5,462 bases of DNA from JAGLCW01 sp964422555. GTDB taxonomy: Bacteria; Caldisericota; Caldisericia; UBA6126. A program made the position numbers and the translations under genes. Numbering within the stretch: the first letter of the stretch is position 1; every line of letters starts with the position of its first letter. The DNA lies in NCBI GenBank assembly GCA_964422555.1, contig CAYRBR010000094.1:1-5462 (forward strand), in the 5' to 3' direction. Positions 1-5,462 of the stretch are shown one piece after another. Below the pieces are notes generated by a model. The model made no database searches, was not told the DNA's origin, and saw only the letters and a list, made by a program, of their open reading frames with translations.

Positions 1-65
1 GTGAAGCCTTTGGTGCATCCCTGGACTGGAACGGTGAAACCCGAGAAATTACTATTAAACAGTAA
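1..65 (+). CDS. 3' end of a copper amine oxidase N-terminal-like (stalk) domain protein, partial
   Basis: Reading from base 3, the frame gives EAFGASLDWNGETREITIKQ and stops at TAA (63-65); the rest of the gene lies left of the window. The pattern Glu-Ala-x-Gly-Ala-x-(aliphatic)-x-Trp-(Asn/Asp)-x-x-(Thr)-(Arg)-x-(Ile/Val)-x-Ile is the characteristic end of the copper amine oxidase N-terminal-like domain (PF07833). This domain is common at the ends of secreted or cell-envelope proteins of Bacillota; despite the name it rarely implies amine oxidase activity. Only the final 20 residues are visible, so what the rest of the protein does cannot be said. The gene converges on the lipoprotein gene, with 33 bases between the two stop codons, and its last codons form the left arm of a hairpin. 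The fit to the domain ending is good, but the match rests on a short stretch read by eye. Confidence 0.72.
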   Translation, partial: EAFGASLDWNGETREITIKQ

Positions 66-80
66 ATTCTCGGGTTTCAC
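34..80. terminator. Hairpin between convergent genes, probable bidirectional terminator
   Basis: Bases 34-47 pair perfectly with 67-80 (14 bp, starting GTGAAACCCGAGAA). After one A-A mismatch (48/66), bases 49-53 pair with 61-65, leaving a 7-base loop. The left arm lies in the last codons of the plus-strand gene and its TAA falls in the right arm. On the minus strand the hairpin begins 18 bases past the lipoprotein stop codon. Neither side carries a proper T-run (the plus side reads only CTGTTT), so a classical Rho-independent mechanism is not certain. A transcript-end stabilising structure serving both genes is the alternative. Confidence 0.7.
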
Positions 81-98
81 CTGTTTAAAGAACCTTTA

Positions 99-1349
99 CT
101 ATTTCATATAATGGCGGTAATCTATCTTCATCCACCGAAAATATCCATCATTATCTTCATTGGTTAAATTCAAAAAACATGGAGAATGAATCCATGCTTT
201 GGGACCCTTAAACAAAACTGGTTCTTTCATTAAAACTAAACAAGGATACTCTTCAAAGTTGTCACCCCCCACTGAATCTGTTGGAAACACACTAAGCACA
301 CAATAAGAGTTTTCTCCAACAAAAACCCATTCATTTATTGAGGATCGTTCTGAATAAAACCAGCTTTTAAAGGAATTAGTAGTTTCCTGGAAATAAACGC
401 ATTGTTTAATGGGATTATATTTCACACATACTCTATCTTTCATGGATGGTACACTAGCTAATAAAACTGGATTTGAGAGCGACAACTGACCTTTTTCGAC
501 AACCAGCTGATATTTATGCATAGTTTGATCTTCCAAAACAACTACTAGAGAATCTAGCATGCAATCCCAAGAAAGGATATCCTTATCAAACATAAAAAGA
601 GAGTAAAATTTAATTTCCTCAGAATTTTCATTTAAAGAAAACAAAAGAGACTTCGGATCTTTCACTAAATTGGATGCCAAAAGAAACACATCATTACTTA
701 CTTGTCCACATTTAATTGTAGTAGGAGGGTAAGGACTATCAATTAAAGATTTATTGAGCATGTTATTTTCAGAAAGAGATATCTGGACAATTTCTTGAGT
801 AGATAGATTTTTATACTCACTAAACTGTGGATTACTTGGCAACATTTTTCTTAAGAGATAAGCATTTCCTCGATAGTCTTGTGTAATACTTTCGTTCTCA
901 AAATTCTCATCAGGTAAAAGCCATGTAGGTACCTGGGTTTGCGAAATAAAACGCACATCGTCCTCTCCACTTGTAAGATTTCCAATAAAACTCTTATTAA
1001 CAACTAGAGCTTCAATGTTGTTAAATTGACTATTCATCATATATATGTTCTGATCATACACAACAGTATCGTTATAAAACAGGTCCTGCCCAATGGATTC
1101 ATCATAAGATATGTCTTGTTCAAGATTACCGAATACGGACTTTTTATGTCCAATAGACATATTAATATTATCCTCTTCGTTATATTCTTCTGCAATCACT
1201 AAGTTTTCAAGTGTCACTGCAGTATCTGTCGCTGCAGAGTCTAATACTTTTGGTGCATCACTATCTAGAAGAGTTGTACAAGAAACAGCACTAAAAATCA
1301 TAAATAATCCTGTTAAGAATACTATTGACGGCATTAGTAGTTTTTTCAT
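99..1349 (-). CDS. Predicted lipoprotein of unknown family, downstream partner of the RHS gene
   Basis: This is a 416-residue protein. The N-terminus is a lipoprotein signal peptide: MKKLL, a hydrophobic stretch (about residues 8-20), then Ala-Val-Ser-Cys with lipid-bearing Cys24, so the mature protein should be anchored outside the cytoplasmic membrane. The ATG at 1349 is chosen because AAAGG lies 6 bases upstream and the signal peptide begins cleanly there; the frame extends 13 codons further to an ATG at 1388 inside the RHS gene, which would weaken the signal peptide. After an acidic linker (about residues 25-90) the chain is a series of short alternating hydrophobic strands ending in Asp/Asn turns (for example around residues 100, 160, 220, 235, 265, 310, 345 and 370). 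This is reminiscent of a beta-propeller or other all-beta fold, though that is only an impression. The mature part has seven further cysteines (214, 263, 308, 317, 350, 370, 391). I recognise no family. The 23-base gap to the RHS stop implies one operon. The gene is AT-rich (sampled 60-base blocks of 27% and 37% GC) compared with the RHS core. Possible roles are accessory, anchoring or immunity lipoprotein for the RHS protein; none is shown. Confidence 0.85.
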   Translation of the reverse strand: MKKLLMPSIVFLTGLFMIFSAVSCTTLLDSDAPKVLDSAATDTAVTLENLVIAEEYNEEDNINMSIGHKKSVFGNLEQDISYDESIGQDLFYNDTVVYDQNIYMMNSQFNNIEALVVNKSFIGNLTSGEDDVRFISQTQVPTWLLPDENFENESITQDYRGNAYLLRKMLPSNPQFSEYKNLSTQEIVQISLSENNMLNKSLIDSPYPPTTIKCGQVSNDVFLLASNLVKDPKSLLFSLNENSEEIKFYSLFMFDKDILSWDCMLDSLVVVLEDQTMHKYQLVVEKGQLSLSNPVLLASVPSMKDRVCVKYNPIKQCVYFQETTNSFKSWFYSERSSINEWVFVGENSYCVLSVFPTDSVGGDNFEEYPCLVLMKEPVLFKGPKAWIHSPCFLNLTNEDNDGYFRWMKIDYRHYMK

Positions 1350-1353
1350 AACA

Positions 1354-1360
1354 CACCTTT
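1354..1360 (-). promoter_or_regulatory. Ribosome binding site of the lipoprotein gene
   Basis: The minus strand reads AAAGGTG followed by TGTT and ATG (1349), so AAAGG sits 6 bases from the start. It fixes the start at 1349 rather than at the in-frame ATG at 1388, and lies in the 23-base gap after the RHS stop codon. This fits independent but coupled translation within one transcript. Confidence 0.75.
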
Positions 1361-1372
1361 TCAAATAAAATA

Positions 1373-1852
1373 TTATTTGGATACGCAAGCTTTTCGACTA
1401 GAGGACAATTTGCAGGATAAATATGTAGAAGGACAAGGAGTTTTTGATTCTGCAATGAACGTTGTTTCGTATATCTTCTGATCAATAACAATCCAACATG
1501 TATATTCACACATCCAACCCAATACTTCATTTTCATTACAAGGAAGTGGGCATTCTTGATACAATGGATTAATATAATCCACTAGTGAACTATCTCTAAG
1601 GTCATAGCCTGGGTTGACTGGAATATATTCCCATGGAGGTCTGGGAGAAGGAATGGGGTCAATCGGATAGATGGGAGTAATGCCAATAGCAATTCTTGAT
1701 TTGTCACTATGCAACGGTACTACATAATCATCTCCCACAATTCCTGTTTGCATTCCCAGTGGTAAGGCTATGTTACCGGTTTGTCCGTGTTGTTGGAAAA
1801 TATTGGTAAGGGAATTGGGGTTCCATGTGTTTAGGATCTTCCCATTGTAGAG
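1373..1852 (-). other. Post-core C-terminal region of the RHS protein: Pro-rich linker and Cys-rich tail
   Basis: Residues 1108-1266 follow the last YD motif (YEYD, 1104-1107). Residues 1126-1165 may be a degenerate remnant of the RHS closing region; the usual Arg-Tyr-Tyr-Asp-Pro / Gly-Arg-Phe / Asp-Pro signatures are absent. Residues 1167-1188 carry nine prolines (a WEYIP segment among them). Residues 1208-1263 carry seven cysteines: two C-x3-C pairs (1208/1212 and 1222/1226), a C-x6-C (1247/1254) and a lone Cys1263 near the C-terminus. An odd number of Cys outside the cell could allow internal disulfides plus one intermolecular bond. Metal binding is another option. No toxin family is recognised. 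Confidence 0.6.
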
Positions 1853-4800
1853 ATCGTACTCATAACTGAGAACAGGACTGCCAGTGGAATCAGTTAGCAG
1901 ACACATATTGCCAAAATGATCGTAATGGAAGTAGTATTCTCCGTTGTTACTGTAATTGGATGGATTGGTATCGGTGTAGGTCATGGAGAGAAGTCGGCCT
2001 TGTGGATCGGTGGTGTAGTTCTGGGTTAACAGAAGGGTATCGGTAGAGGAATATTGTTTTCCCATTTCCAGTCCATGGGGGCCATACTCAAAGGTCCAAT
2101 AATGAGACAGAATGCCTCCCTGGGAGGTGGATAGATAGGTTGGTTGTCCGGTTCCATTGTAGGTGAGACTGTAGGAAGTAGTGGATCCATTGTTGTTGCC
2201 AGTAACAGATGAAATCTGACTTTTCCCATTCCAGCTAAGAGAAATGGTTTGACTTCCTGGCATGGCTATCTGGGATAGTTTGCCTTGTCCTCCATTGTAC
2301 GTGAAGGTGGCATTGCCCTGTTGATTGGGATAGGTGATGGTGCTAACAGTACCATTGGTATTTCGAGATAAAGAATAGGTTCCCAGGGTCGAAAACTGCA
2401 CAGAATTGAGAAGACCATCCTGGGAATTGTAACCATATGTAATGGTACGACTGGTATCCGCCAGGGTATTGATCTTGCCTTTGCTGGACCCCGTTGTATG
2501 GTACGTCATAGTGTAGGAGGTAGCGAAATTGGAGGGAGTGGCACTCACATTGTAACTGTATCCTGTCATTTGGTTATTGGCATTGAATGTCGCATCGGCG
2601 GAGAGATAGGTGGTTAAACCGGCAGAATCTTTGACTTGTACCCAATCTAGCTGTTGGTTGGTAAAGGTTTGAATTAATTGGGTGCTGTTGGGATTGCTTA
2701 GATTGGTTAATTCCTGTTTTGTGGACCAGCTATAGGTGAATGCATTCTGCGTTGGTTTACTGGTATTATTCAAAGTGTGTAACCAGTGTTTGGTTCCGTA
2801 GGTGTAGGAATAGGCACTGATATTGCCCTGGGCTGTATAACTGGAAGGAAGACCAAGAGCGGTAGAGCCAGGTAAACCATAACTGTACGTAGCACTATTG
2901 GTGCCTTCCGTCCAGGTATCAGTATTGCCCTGGTCGTCATACGTATACGAGACACCCTCGCTGGTAGACAGGTATCCATCGGGGGTATAACTCCAGGTGT
3001 CCGATCCACCGCCTGTGTAAGACAATCCGGTTTTTCGTCCAAGAATGTCGTAGGAATAGGTTCCATTTTCATTGGTTAACTGATCACCACGTACATTGTA
3101 CGTGTAACTGATGGATCCTTTAATGGGATCGGTTTTGGCTGTCACCCAGCTACAATCGTTATATGTGTAACTGGTAGTGCCCTGGCTTTCTACGGCAACA
3201 GAAGAACGGAGACTGTTGGCATTGTATTGCACGGTTGTGGTTTCTCCATCCTGGGTAGTAATGGTATACAATCGACCAGGCGTATCGTACACATAACTCG
3301 ATACAGTACCCAGATGACTAGTGCGAGAAGAAAGAGTGCCTTCGTCGTTGTACTGATAGGTTGTTGTCTGACCTTTGGAATCGGTCGTCGTGTAAGGATT
3401 GGGAGAATACAGGGGAGTATAGATATGGGTACTGGTATTCACAGCATTTTGTTGAATGATAGCAGGAAACGGATTTGCTTCAATCGGAGACAATTTGATG
3501 TCTTTGGTTGGCATTTTCACATCGGAGCCTGAAACTTCTTGTTCGTAATCGTACGAAGTCTGGCATCCTGTTACACTGGTAGCTGCGGTTCGTTCTCCAT
3601 TGCTGGCATACGTAGTTGAAGACGTTTGAGACGTGACTGTATCCGAGGTGGCTGTGACCTGCTGCACGTTGTTAATGGTATATGTCGTAGCATGAACCGG
3701 CGTACCGGTAGTGGAATCTCCTTCGTATTGGATGAGTTGAGTAGTTTGTCCATTGTGATTCCAGGTATAGGTAGTATCGTTTCCATCAAAATCGGTGGCA
3801 GTAGTAAGGTAGCAGTTGGTTGGATGATACGTAAGAGTCCGGGTTTTGGTGCCAGTGGTGGTAGGTTGGGTGATGGAGGTAACTTGTCCATTGCTGTTGT
3901 AATCAATGGATGTTACTTCATCCAGTTCATTGGTGATACTGGATGGTTTGCTAGGAGCATCTGTATCCAGATACTCGTATACGGTTTCATTCCAGAGGGT
4001 GGCAGTTACTTTTTCTTTGTAGGAAGTTAGAACGCCATCCAGATCGTTGGAAGGGGTGTAGGTCCACTGCTGTACATACGCTGTGGCTCCGGTGGAAGGA
4101 GGAGGGTTGGTTCGCTTGGTAATATGTCCTACAGTATCGTAGGTATACGATACTTGATTGTTCAGTGCATCTTTTGTCGACGAGACCCAGCCACTAGAGT
4201 TGTAGGAAAAAGTTCGTTTTAACTCTTGGGTTCCATTCATTTGTACAACTTTTTCCAATCGGCCTGAAGTGCTGCCAAAATAATAGTCTACGGCATGCGA
4301 TTCGGGATCGGTAACCGTGGTTTTTTTGGAATAGGGACTGGTGGCCGTCGCATACGCAAACGACGTTTGTTCATCAGAGGGTTGTTTCCAGGACGTAATA
4401 CGATAGGGAGTCGAGGCTTCATAGCCCATGTCCCAGGTAAAATCTTCAAAATCAGTGTGCATCGTCATACGGTAGGATGCATCGTATGTAAATCCACAGT
4501 CAGGAGCACTGGTTCCTGGCTGGGTAATCGTTTCTAATTTGTTTTCGTTAGTGTCGTACCCGATACTCCAGGATTGGCTTAATCCATCAGTTAGGGTGGT
4601 TAGTTTTCCATTGGCATTCCAGGTTAAGGTATAGCTTCGGTTAGAGCAACCTAGATCTGTAACACTAGTAGGGCGTCCATTATCATACGAAATGGTGTAG
4701 CCAACGCCATCTTTGGGAGTAATTTGTATGAGTTTTCCATTGGTGTCAAACGTTTGTTTTGTTCCATCGAGAGTAGTCATGTAGTAGAGACCCGCCACAT

Positions 4801-5173
4801 CTTTGGTAAGACTGCCTTTGAAGCCAGCCGGGTTGTCCCAGGATTGGGTTTGGGAATCATAGTCAAATACGAGTTTGGCACCCGTATTGGTAATATATGT
4901 AACGTCACTGGTTTGTCCGTCTTCACTGACGCATGCATGCACATTACTAGTCCATCCTTTTCCCATGCCAATATCTTCACTGGCATGCATCGAATTGTAA
5001 GTTAAAACAAAGGGAATAGAGAGACTGGTTCCCTGTATGTTTAACAAGGAAGCATGCAACAAGAAATTACCGGATTCTAAATCCATGGCAAGAGTGGTCC
5101 ATTCGGACGTGGGATGAAAGACATATTCCGCATCCGATGCTTTACGACCGGCCAATGTACTACCATTGTCCAC
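1373..5173 (-). CDS. RHS/YD-repeat (WapA-like) secreted protein, main body; 5' end frameshifted from its signal peptide
   Basis: The open frame encodes 1266 residues from a GTG. Residues about 35-85 form the typical RHS N-terminal module: Gly-Asn-Phe-Leu-Leu, Leu-Thr-Tyr-Asn-Ser (57-61) and Gly-Lys-Gly-Trp (71-74), followed by Tyr/Gly-rich beta repeats. From about 163 to 1107 run YD-type repeats of roughly 20 residues, for example YDNGR (163), YTYDTVGH (343), YVYDTPGR (627), YSYDILGR (707) and HYDHFGN (1083). In known RHS/Tc proteins such repeats build a hollow beta-cocoon that encloses a C-terminal payload. Here the core ends at about 1107, then come a Pro-rich linker (1167-1188) and a Cys-rich tail (seven Cys, 1208-1263). 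The usual closing RHS boundary and any known toxin domain are not recognisable. The GTG at 5173 has no well-spaced ribosome binding site and no signal peptide. The frame is open upstream to a stop at 5216-5218, and joins a signal peptide frame if one base of a G7 run (5191-5197) is lost. The full product would be about 1315 residues, secreted by Sec. A cytoplasmic protein begun at GTG is unlikely. Confidence 0.9.
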   Translation of the reverse strand: MDNGSTLAGRKASDAEYVFHPTSEWTTLAMDLESGNFLLHASLLNIQGTSLSIPFVLTYNSMHASEDIGMGKGWTSNVHACVSEDGQTSDVTYITNTGAKLVFDYDSQTQSWDNPAGFKGSLTKDVAGLYYMTTLDGTKQTFDTNGKLIQITPKDGVGYTISYDNGRPTSVTDLGCSNRSYTLTWNANGKLTTLTDGLSQSWSIGYDTNENKLETITQPGTSAPDCGFTYDASYRMTMHTDFEDFTWDMGYEASTPYRITSWKQPSDEQTSFAYATATSPYSKKTTVTDPESHAVDYYFGSTSGRLEKVVQMNGTQELKRTFSYNSSGWVSSTKDALNNQVSYTYDTVGHITKRTNPPPSTGATAYVQQWTYTPSNDLDGVLTSYKEKVTATLWNETVYEYLDTDAPSKPSSITNELDEVTSIDYNSNGQVTSITQPTTTGTKTRTLTYHPTNCYLTTATDFDGNDTTYTWNHNGQTTQLIQYEGDSTTGTPVHATTYTINNVQQVTATSDTVTSQTSSTTYASNGERTAATSVTGCQTSYDYEQEVSGSDVKMPTKDIKLSPIEANPFPAIIQQNAVNTSTHIYTPLYSPNPYTTTDSKGQTTTYQYNDEGTLSSRTSHLGTVSSYVYDTPGRLYTITTQDGETTTVQYNANSLRSSVAVESQGTTSYTYNDCSWVTAKTDPIKGSISYTYNVRGDQLTNENGTYSYDILGRKTGLSYTGGGSDTWSYTPDGYLSTSEGVSYTYDDQGNTDTWTEGTNSATYSYGLPGSTALGLPSSYTAQGNISAYSYTYGTKHWLHTLNNTSKPTQNAFTYSWSTKQELTNLSNPNSTQLIQTFTNQQLDWVQVKDSAGLTTYLSADATFNANNQMTGYSYNVSATPSNFATSYTMTYHTTGSSKGKINTLADTSRTITYGYNSQDGLLNSVQFSTLGTYSLSRNTNGTVSTITYPNQQGNATFTYNGGQGKLSQIAMPGSQTISLSWNGKSQISSVTGNNNGSTTSYSLTYNGTGQPTYLSTSQGGILSHYWTFEYGPHGLEMGKQYSSTDTLLLTQNYTTDPQGRLLSMTYTDTNPSNYSNNGEYYFHYDHFGNMCLLTDSTGSPVLSYEYDLYNGKILNTWNPNSLTNIFQQHGQTGNIALPLGMQTGIVGDDYVVPLHSDKSRIAIGITPIYPIDPIPSPRPPWEYIPVNPGYDLRDSSLVDYINPLYQECPLPCNENEVLGWMCEYTCWIVIDQKIYETTFIAESKTPCPSTYLSCKLSSSRKACVSK
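1853..4687 (-). repeat. YD-repeat array within the RHS gene
   Basis: Degenerate repeats of about 20 residues (about 60 bases) follow the pattern Tyr-x-Tyr-(Asp/Asn)-x-x-Gly-(Arg/Asn/Gln)-(hydrophobic)-x-x-(hydrophobic)-(Thr/Ser). Gln-Gly-Asn recurs (around residues 748-750 and 782-784, and again near the core end), producing the recurring DNA word TTGCCCTG on the plus strand (around 2824, 2924 and 2314). The repeats are diverged at DNA level, so they are a protein-level array rather than recent tandem duplications. Such arrays can nevertheless recombine with paralogous rhs genes. Confidence 0.8.
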
Positions 5174-5321
5174 TAAGGATTGAGAATATACCCCCCCTCC
5201 AATAGGATTCCGATGTCATAGCCTGGGCAAAGGAAGTGGGAAGGATGGTAAGAAAGAGACAGAAAGAAAGGAAATACGACATACAGTGGGATACGTTTAC
5301 TTTTTTAAAAAAAAATTTCAT
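5160..5321 (-). CDS. Signal peptide frame, probable true 5' end of the RHS gene, ending at a frameshift
   Basis: The ATG at 5321 has GGAGG 9 bases upstream. It opens a 53-codon frame with a textbook Sec signal peptide: MKFFFKK basic start, a hydrophobic core (about residues 15-30, FLSFCLFLTIL) and Ser-Phe-Ala-Gln-Ala at 30-34 as a type I signal peptidase site. The mature start would be MTSESYWRG. The frame then passes through a run of seven G (5191-5197) and ends at TAG (5160-5162). Removing one G gives SYWRGVYSQSLVDNGS, continuing straight into the RHS body, which otherwise lacks any export signal. A second ATG at 5282 is in frame but has no visible ribosome binding site. As it stands it would encode only a short exported peptide. 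Reading it as the detached leader of the RHS protein is an inference, but the exact one-base offset, the signal peptide and the start site all agree. Confidence 0.82.
   Translation of the reverse strand: MKFFFKKVNVSHCMSYFLSFCLFLTILPTSFAQAMTSESYWRGGIFSILSGQW
5191..5197 (-). repeat. Run of seven G at the leader/RHS frame junction (candidate slippage site)
   Basis: The minus strand reads GGA, then seven G, then TATATTC; the plus strand shows seven C. It lies exactly where the signal-peptide frame (codons starting at 5321, 5318...) must shift by one base to enter the RHS frame. Six G, or nine, would join the two. Homopolymer G/C runs of this length are known slippage sites in phase-variable genes, and are also a classic place for read errors. 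The GGAGG at its 5' edge resembles an internal ribosome binding site, but it is too far (17 bases) from the GTG at 5173 to serve it well. Confidence 0.75.
5307..5315 (-). repeat. Run of nine T followed by six A within codons 3-7 of the leader
   Basis: The minus strand reads ATGAAA, then T9, then A6, then GTAAAC. In the present length the frame is open into the signal peptide. Loss of one T creates a TAA (after AAG), and gain of one T creates TTT TAA, so either change would abolish translation from 5321. It is a second potential slippage tract in the same leader. Confidence 0.6.
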
Positions 5322-5330
5322 TCAAGTAGA

Positions 5331-5335
5331 CCTCC
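5331..5335 (-). promoter_or_regulatory. Strong ribosome binding site of the RHS leader
   Basis: The minus strand reads TATGGAGGTCTACTTGAATG: GGAGG with a 9-base spacer to the ATG at 5321. It is the best Shine-Dalgarno match in the window. It shows that translation of this operon begins at the signal peptide rather than at the GTG at 5173. Confidence 0.82.
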
Positions 5336-5462
5336 ATAGGTTACCTAACACAAAGAATAAACAATGTAGTTGTGAATCAAATATTTATTCAATAACATCT
5401 ATATCATTTTTCTCTGTAAAAGTAAATAGTATATGCAATTATTTTCAATGGTGTGAGAGAAA
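5336..5462 (-). promoter_or_regulatory. AT-rich upstream region, probable promoter of the RHS-lipoprotein operon
   Basis: No gene is visible here on either strand, and the block 5341-5400 has 14 G/C of 60. On the minus strand two weak sigma-A-like candidates can be read. One is TTTACT (5421-5426), 17 bases, TATAGA (5398-5403). The other is TTGAAT (5387-5392), 18 bases, TACATT (5363-5368). Each matches 4 of 6 bases in both boxes, so neither is secure. Near the second candidate, TGAAT (5373-5377) and ATTCA (5387-5391) flank an AT-rich centre and could be an operator or chance. Confidence 0.3.

Noticed and set aside
1111..1368. Plus-strand 85-codon frame containing a FGAS segment like the left-edge gene, with the shared DNA word TTTGGTGCATC at 9-19 and 1252-1262
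   Set aside because: The shared word is only about 11 bases, and the frame is antisense to the lipoprotein signal peptide; a chance match rather than a repeat or attachment site.
1350..1388. Longer start of the lipoprotein gene at ATG 1388, overlapping the RHS gene by 16 bases
   Set aside because: The extra 13 residues would precede a clean lipoprotein signal peptide, and a well-spaced AAAGG supports ATG 1349 instead.
1291..1536. Minus-strand 81-codon frame across the RHS/lipoprotein junction
   Set aside because: It is out of frame with both well-supported genes and overlaps the junction; no independent support.
3626..4030. Plus-strand open frame of 134 codons, and other plus-strand frames within the RHS gene
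   Set aside because: They are antisense to the YD repeats, whose repetitive Thr/Ser/Tyr/Gly codons keep the opposite strand open; the products are Gly/Ile/Arg-rich without domain features, and no ribosome binding site was noted.
5171..5173. GTG at 5173 as the true start of the RHS protein
   Set aside because: It is simply the first start-like codon in the frame; the nearest SD-like sequence is 17 bases away, and the product would lack the export signal that lies one base out of frame upstream.
1..5462. CRISPR array, tRNA/rRNA, insertion sequence or riboswitch
   Set aside because: No regularly spaced identical repeats, no transposase-like frame, and no tRNA-like or recognisable riboswitch structure were seen on reading both strands.

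Overview
The window is dominated by one secreted giant of the RHS/YD-repeat (WapA-like) type, read on the minus strand. Its downstream partner is a predicted lipoprotein gene. At the left edge is the tail of a convergent plus-strand gene whose last 20 residues look like the end of a copper amine oxidase N-terminal-like ('stalk') domain. That stalk domain, the GGAGG-type ribosome binding sites, the Sec and lipoprotein signal peptides and the WapA-like architecture without type VI features together suggest a Bacillota-like (Clostridia or relative) bacterium. This is an inference, and genus cannot be told from the sequence.

Layout, left to right: (1) 1-65, plus strand, the 3' end of the stalk-domain gene. 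(2) 34-80, a strong hairpin that begins inside that gene's last codons and separates it from the convergent minus-strand operon. (3) 99-1349, minus strand, a 416-residue lipoprotein of unknown family. (4) 1373-5173, minus strand, the 1266-residue open frame of the RHS/YD protein. (5) 5160-5321, minus strand, a short frame encoding a convincing Sec signal peptide with a strong ribosome binding site. (6) 5336-5462, an AT-rich upstream region that probably holds the promoter.

The most notable point is at 5191-5197. The signal-peptide frame and the RHS frame are separated by exactly one base at a run of seven G (minus strand). With six G, one continuous protein of about 1315 residues would be made: signal peptide, cleavage after an Ala-Gln-Ala site, RHS N-terminal module, YD repeats, Pro-rich linker and Cys-rich tail. 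With seven G, as here, translation from the well-supported start stops after 53 codons. The GTG at 5173 that opens the long frame has no suitably spaced ribosome binding site and no signal peptide. This could be a phase-variable (OFF) surface/secreted protein, a recoding site, a fresh mutation or a homopolymer sequencing error.

The second notable point is the C-terminal end of the RHS protein. The usual Firmicute RHS ending (a Gly-Arg-Phe...Asp-Pro type boundary followed by a toxin domain) is not recognisable. The YD core instead runs into a Pro-rich linker and a short tail with seven cysteines. GC content falls from about 50% in sampled core blocks to about 40% in the tail and about 27-37% in the lipoprotein gene, which follows after 23 bases with its own ribosome binding site. 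The arrangement resembles a toxin tip plus partner gene in polymorphic toxin systems, but neither a toxin fold nor an immunity family is recognisable.
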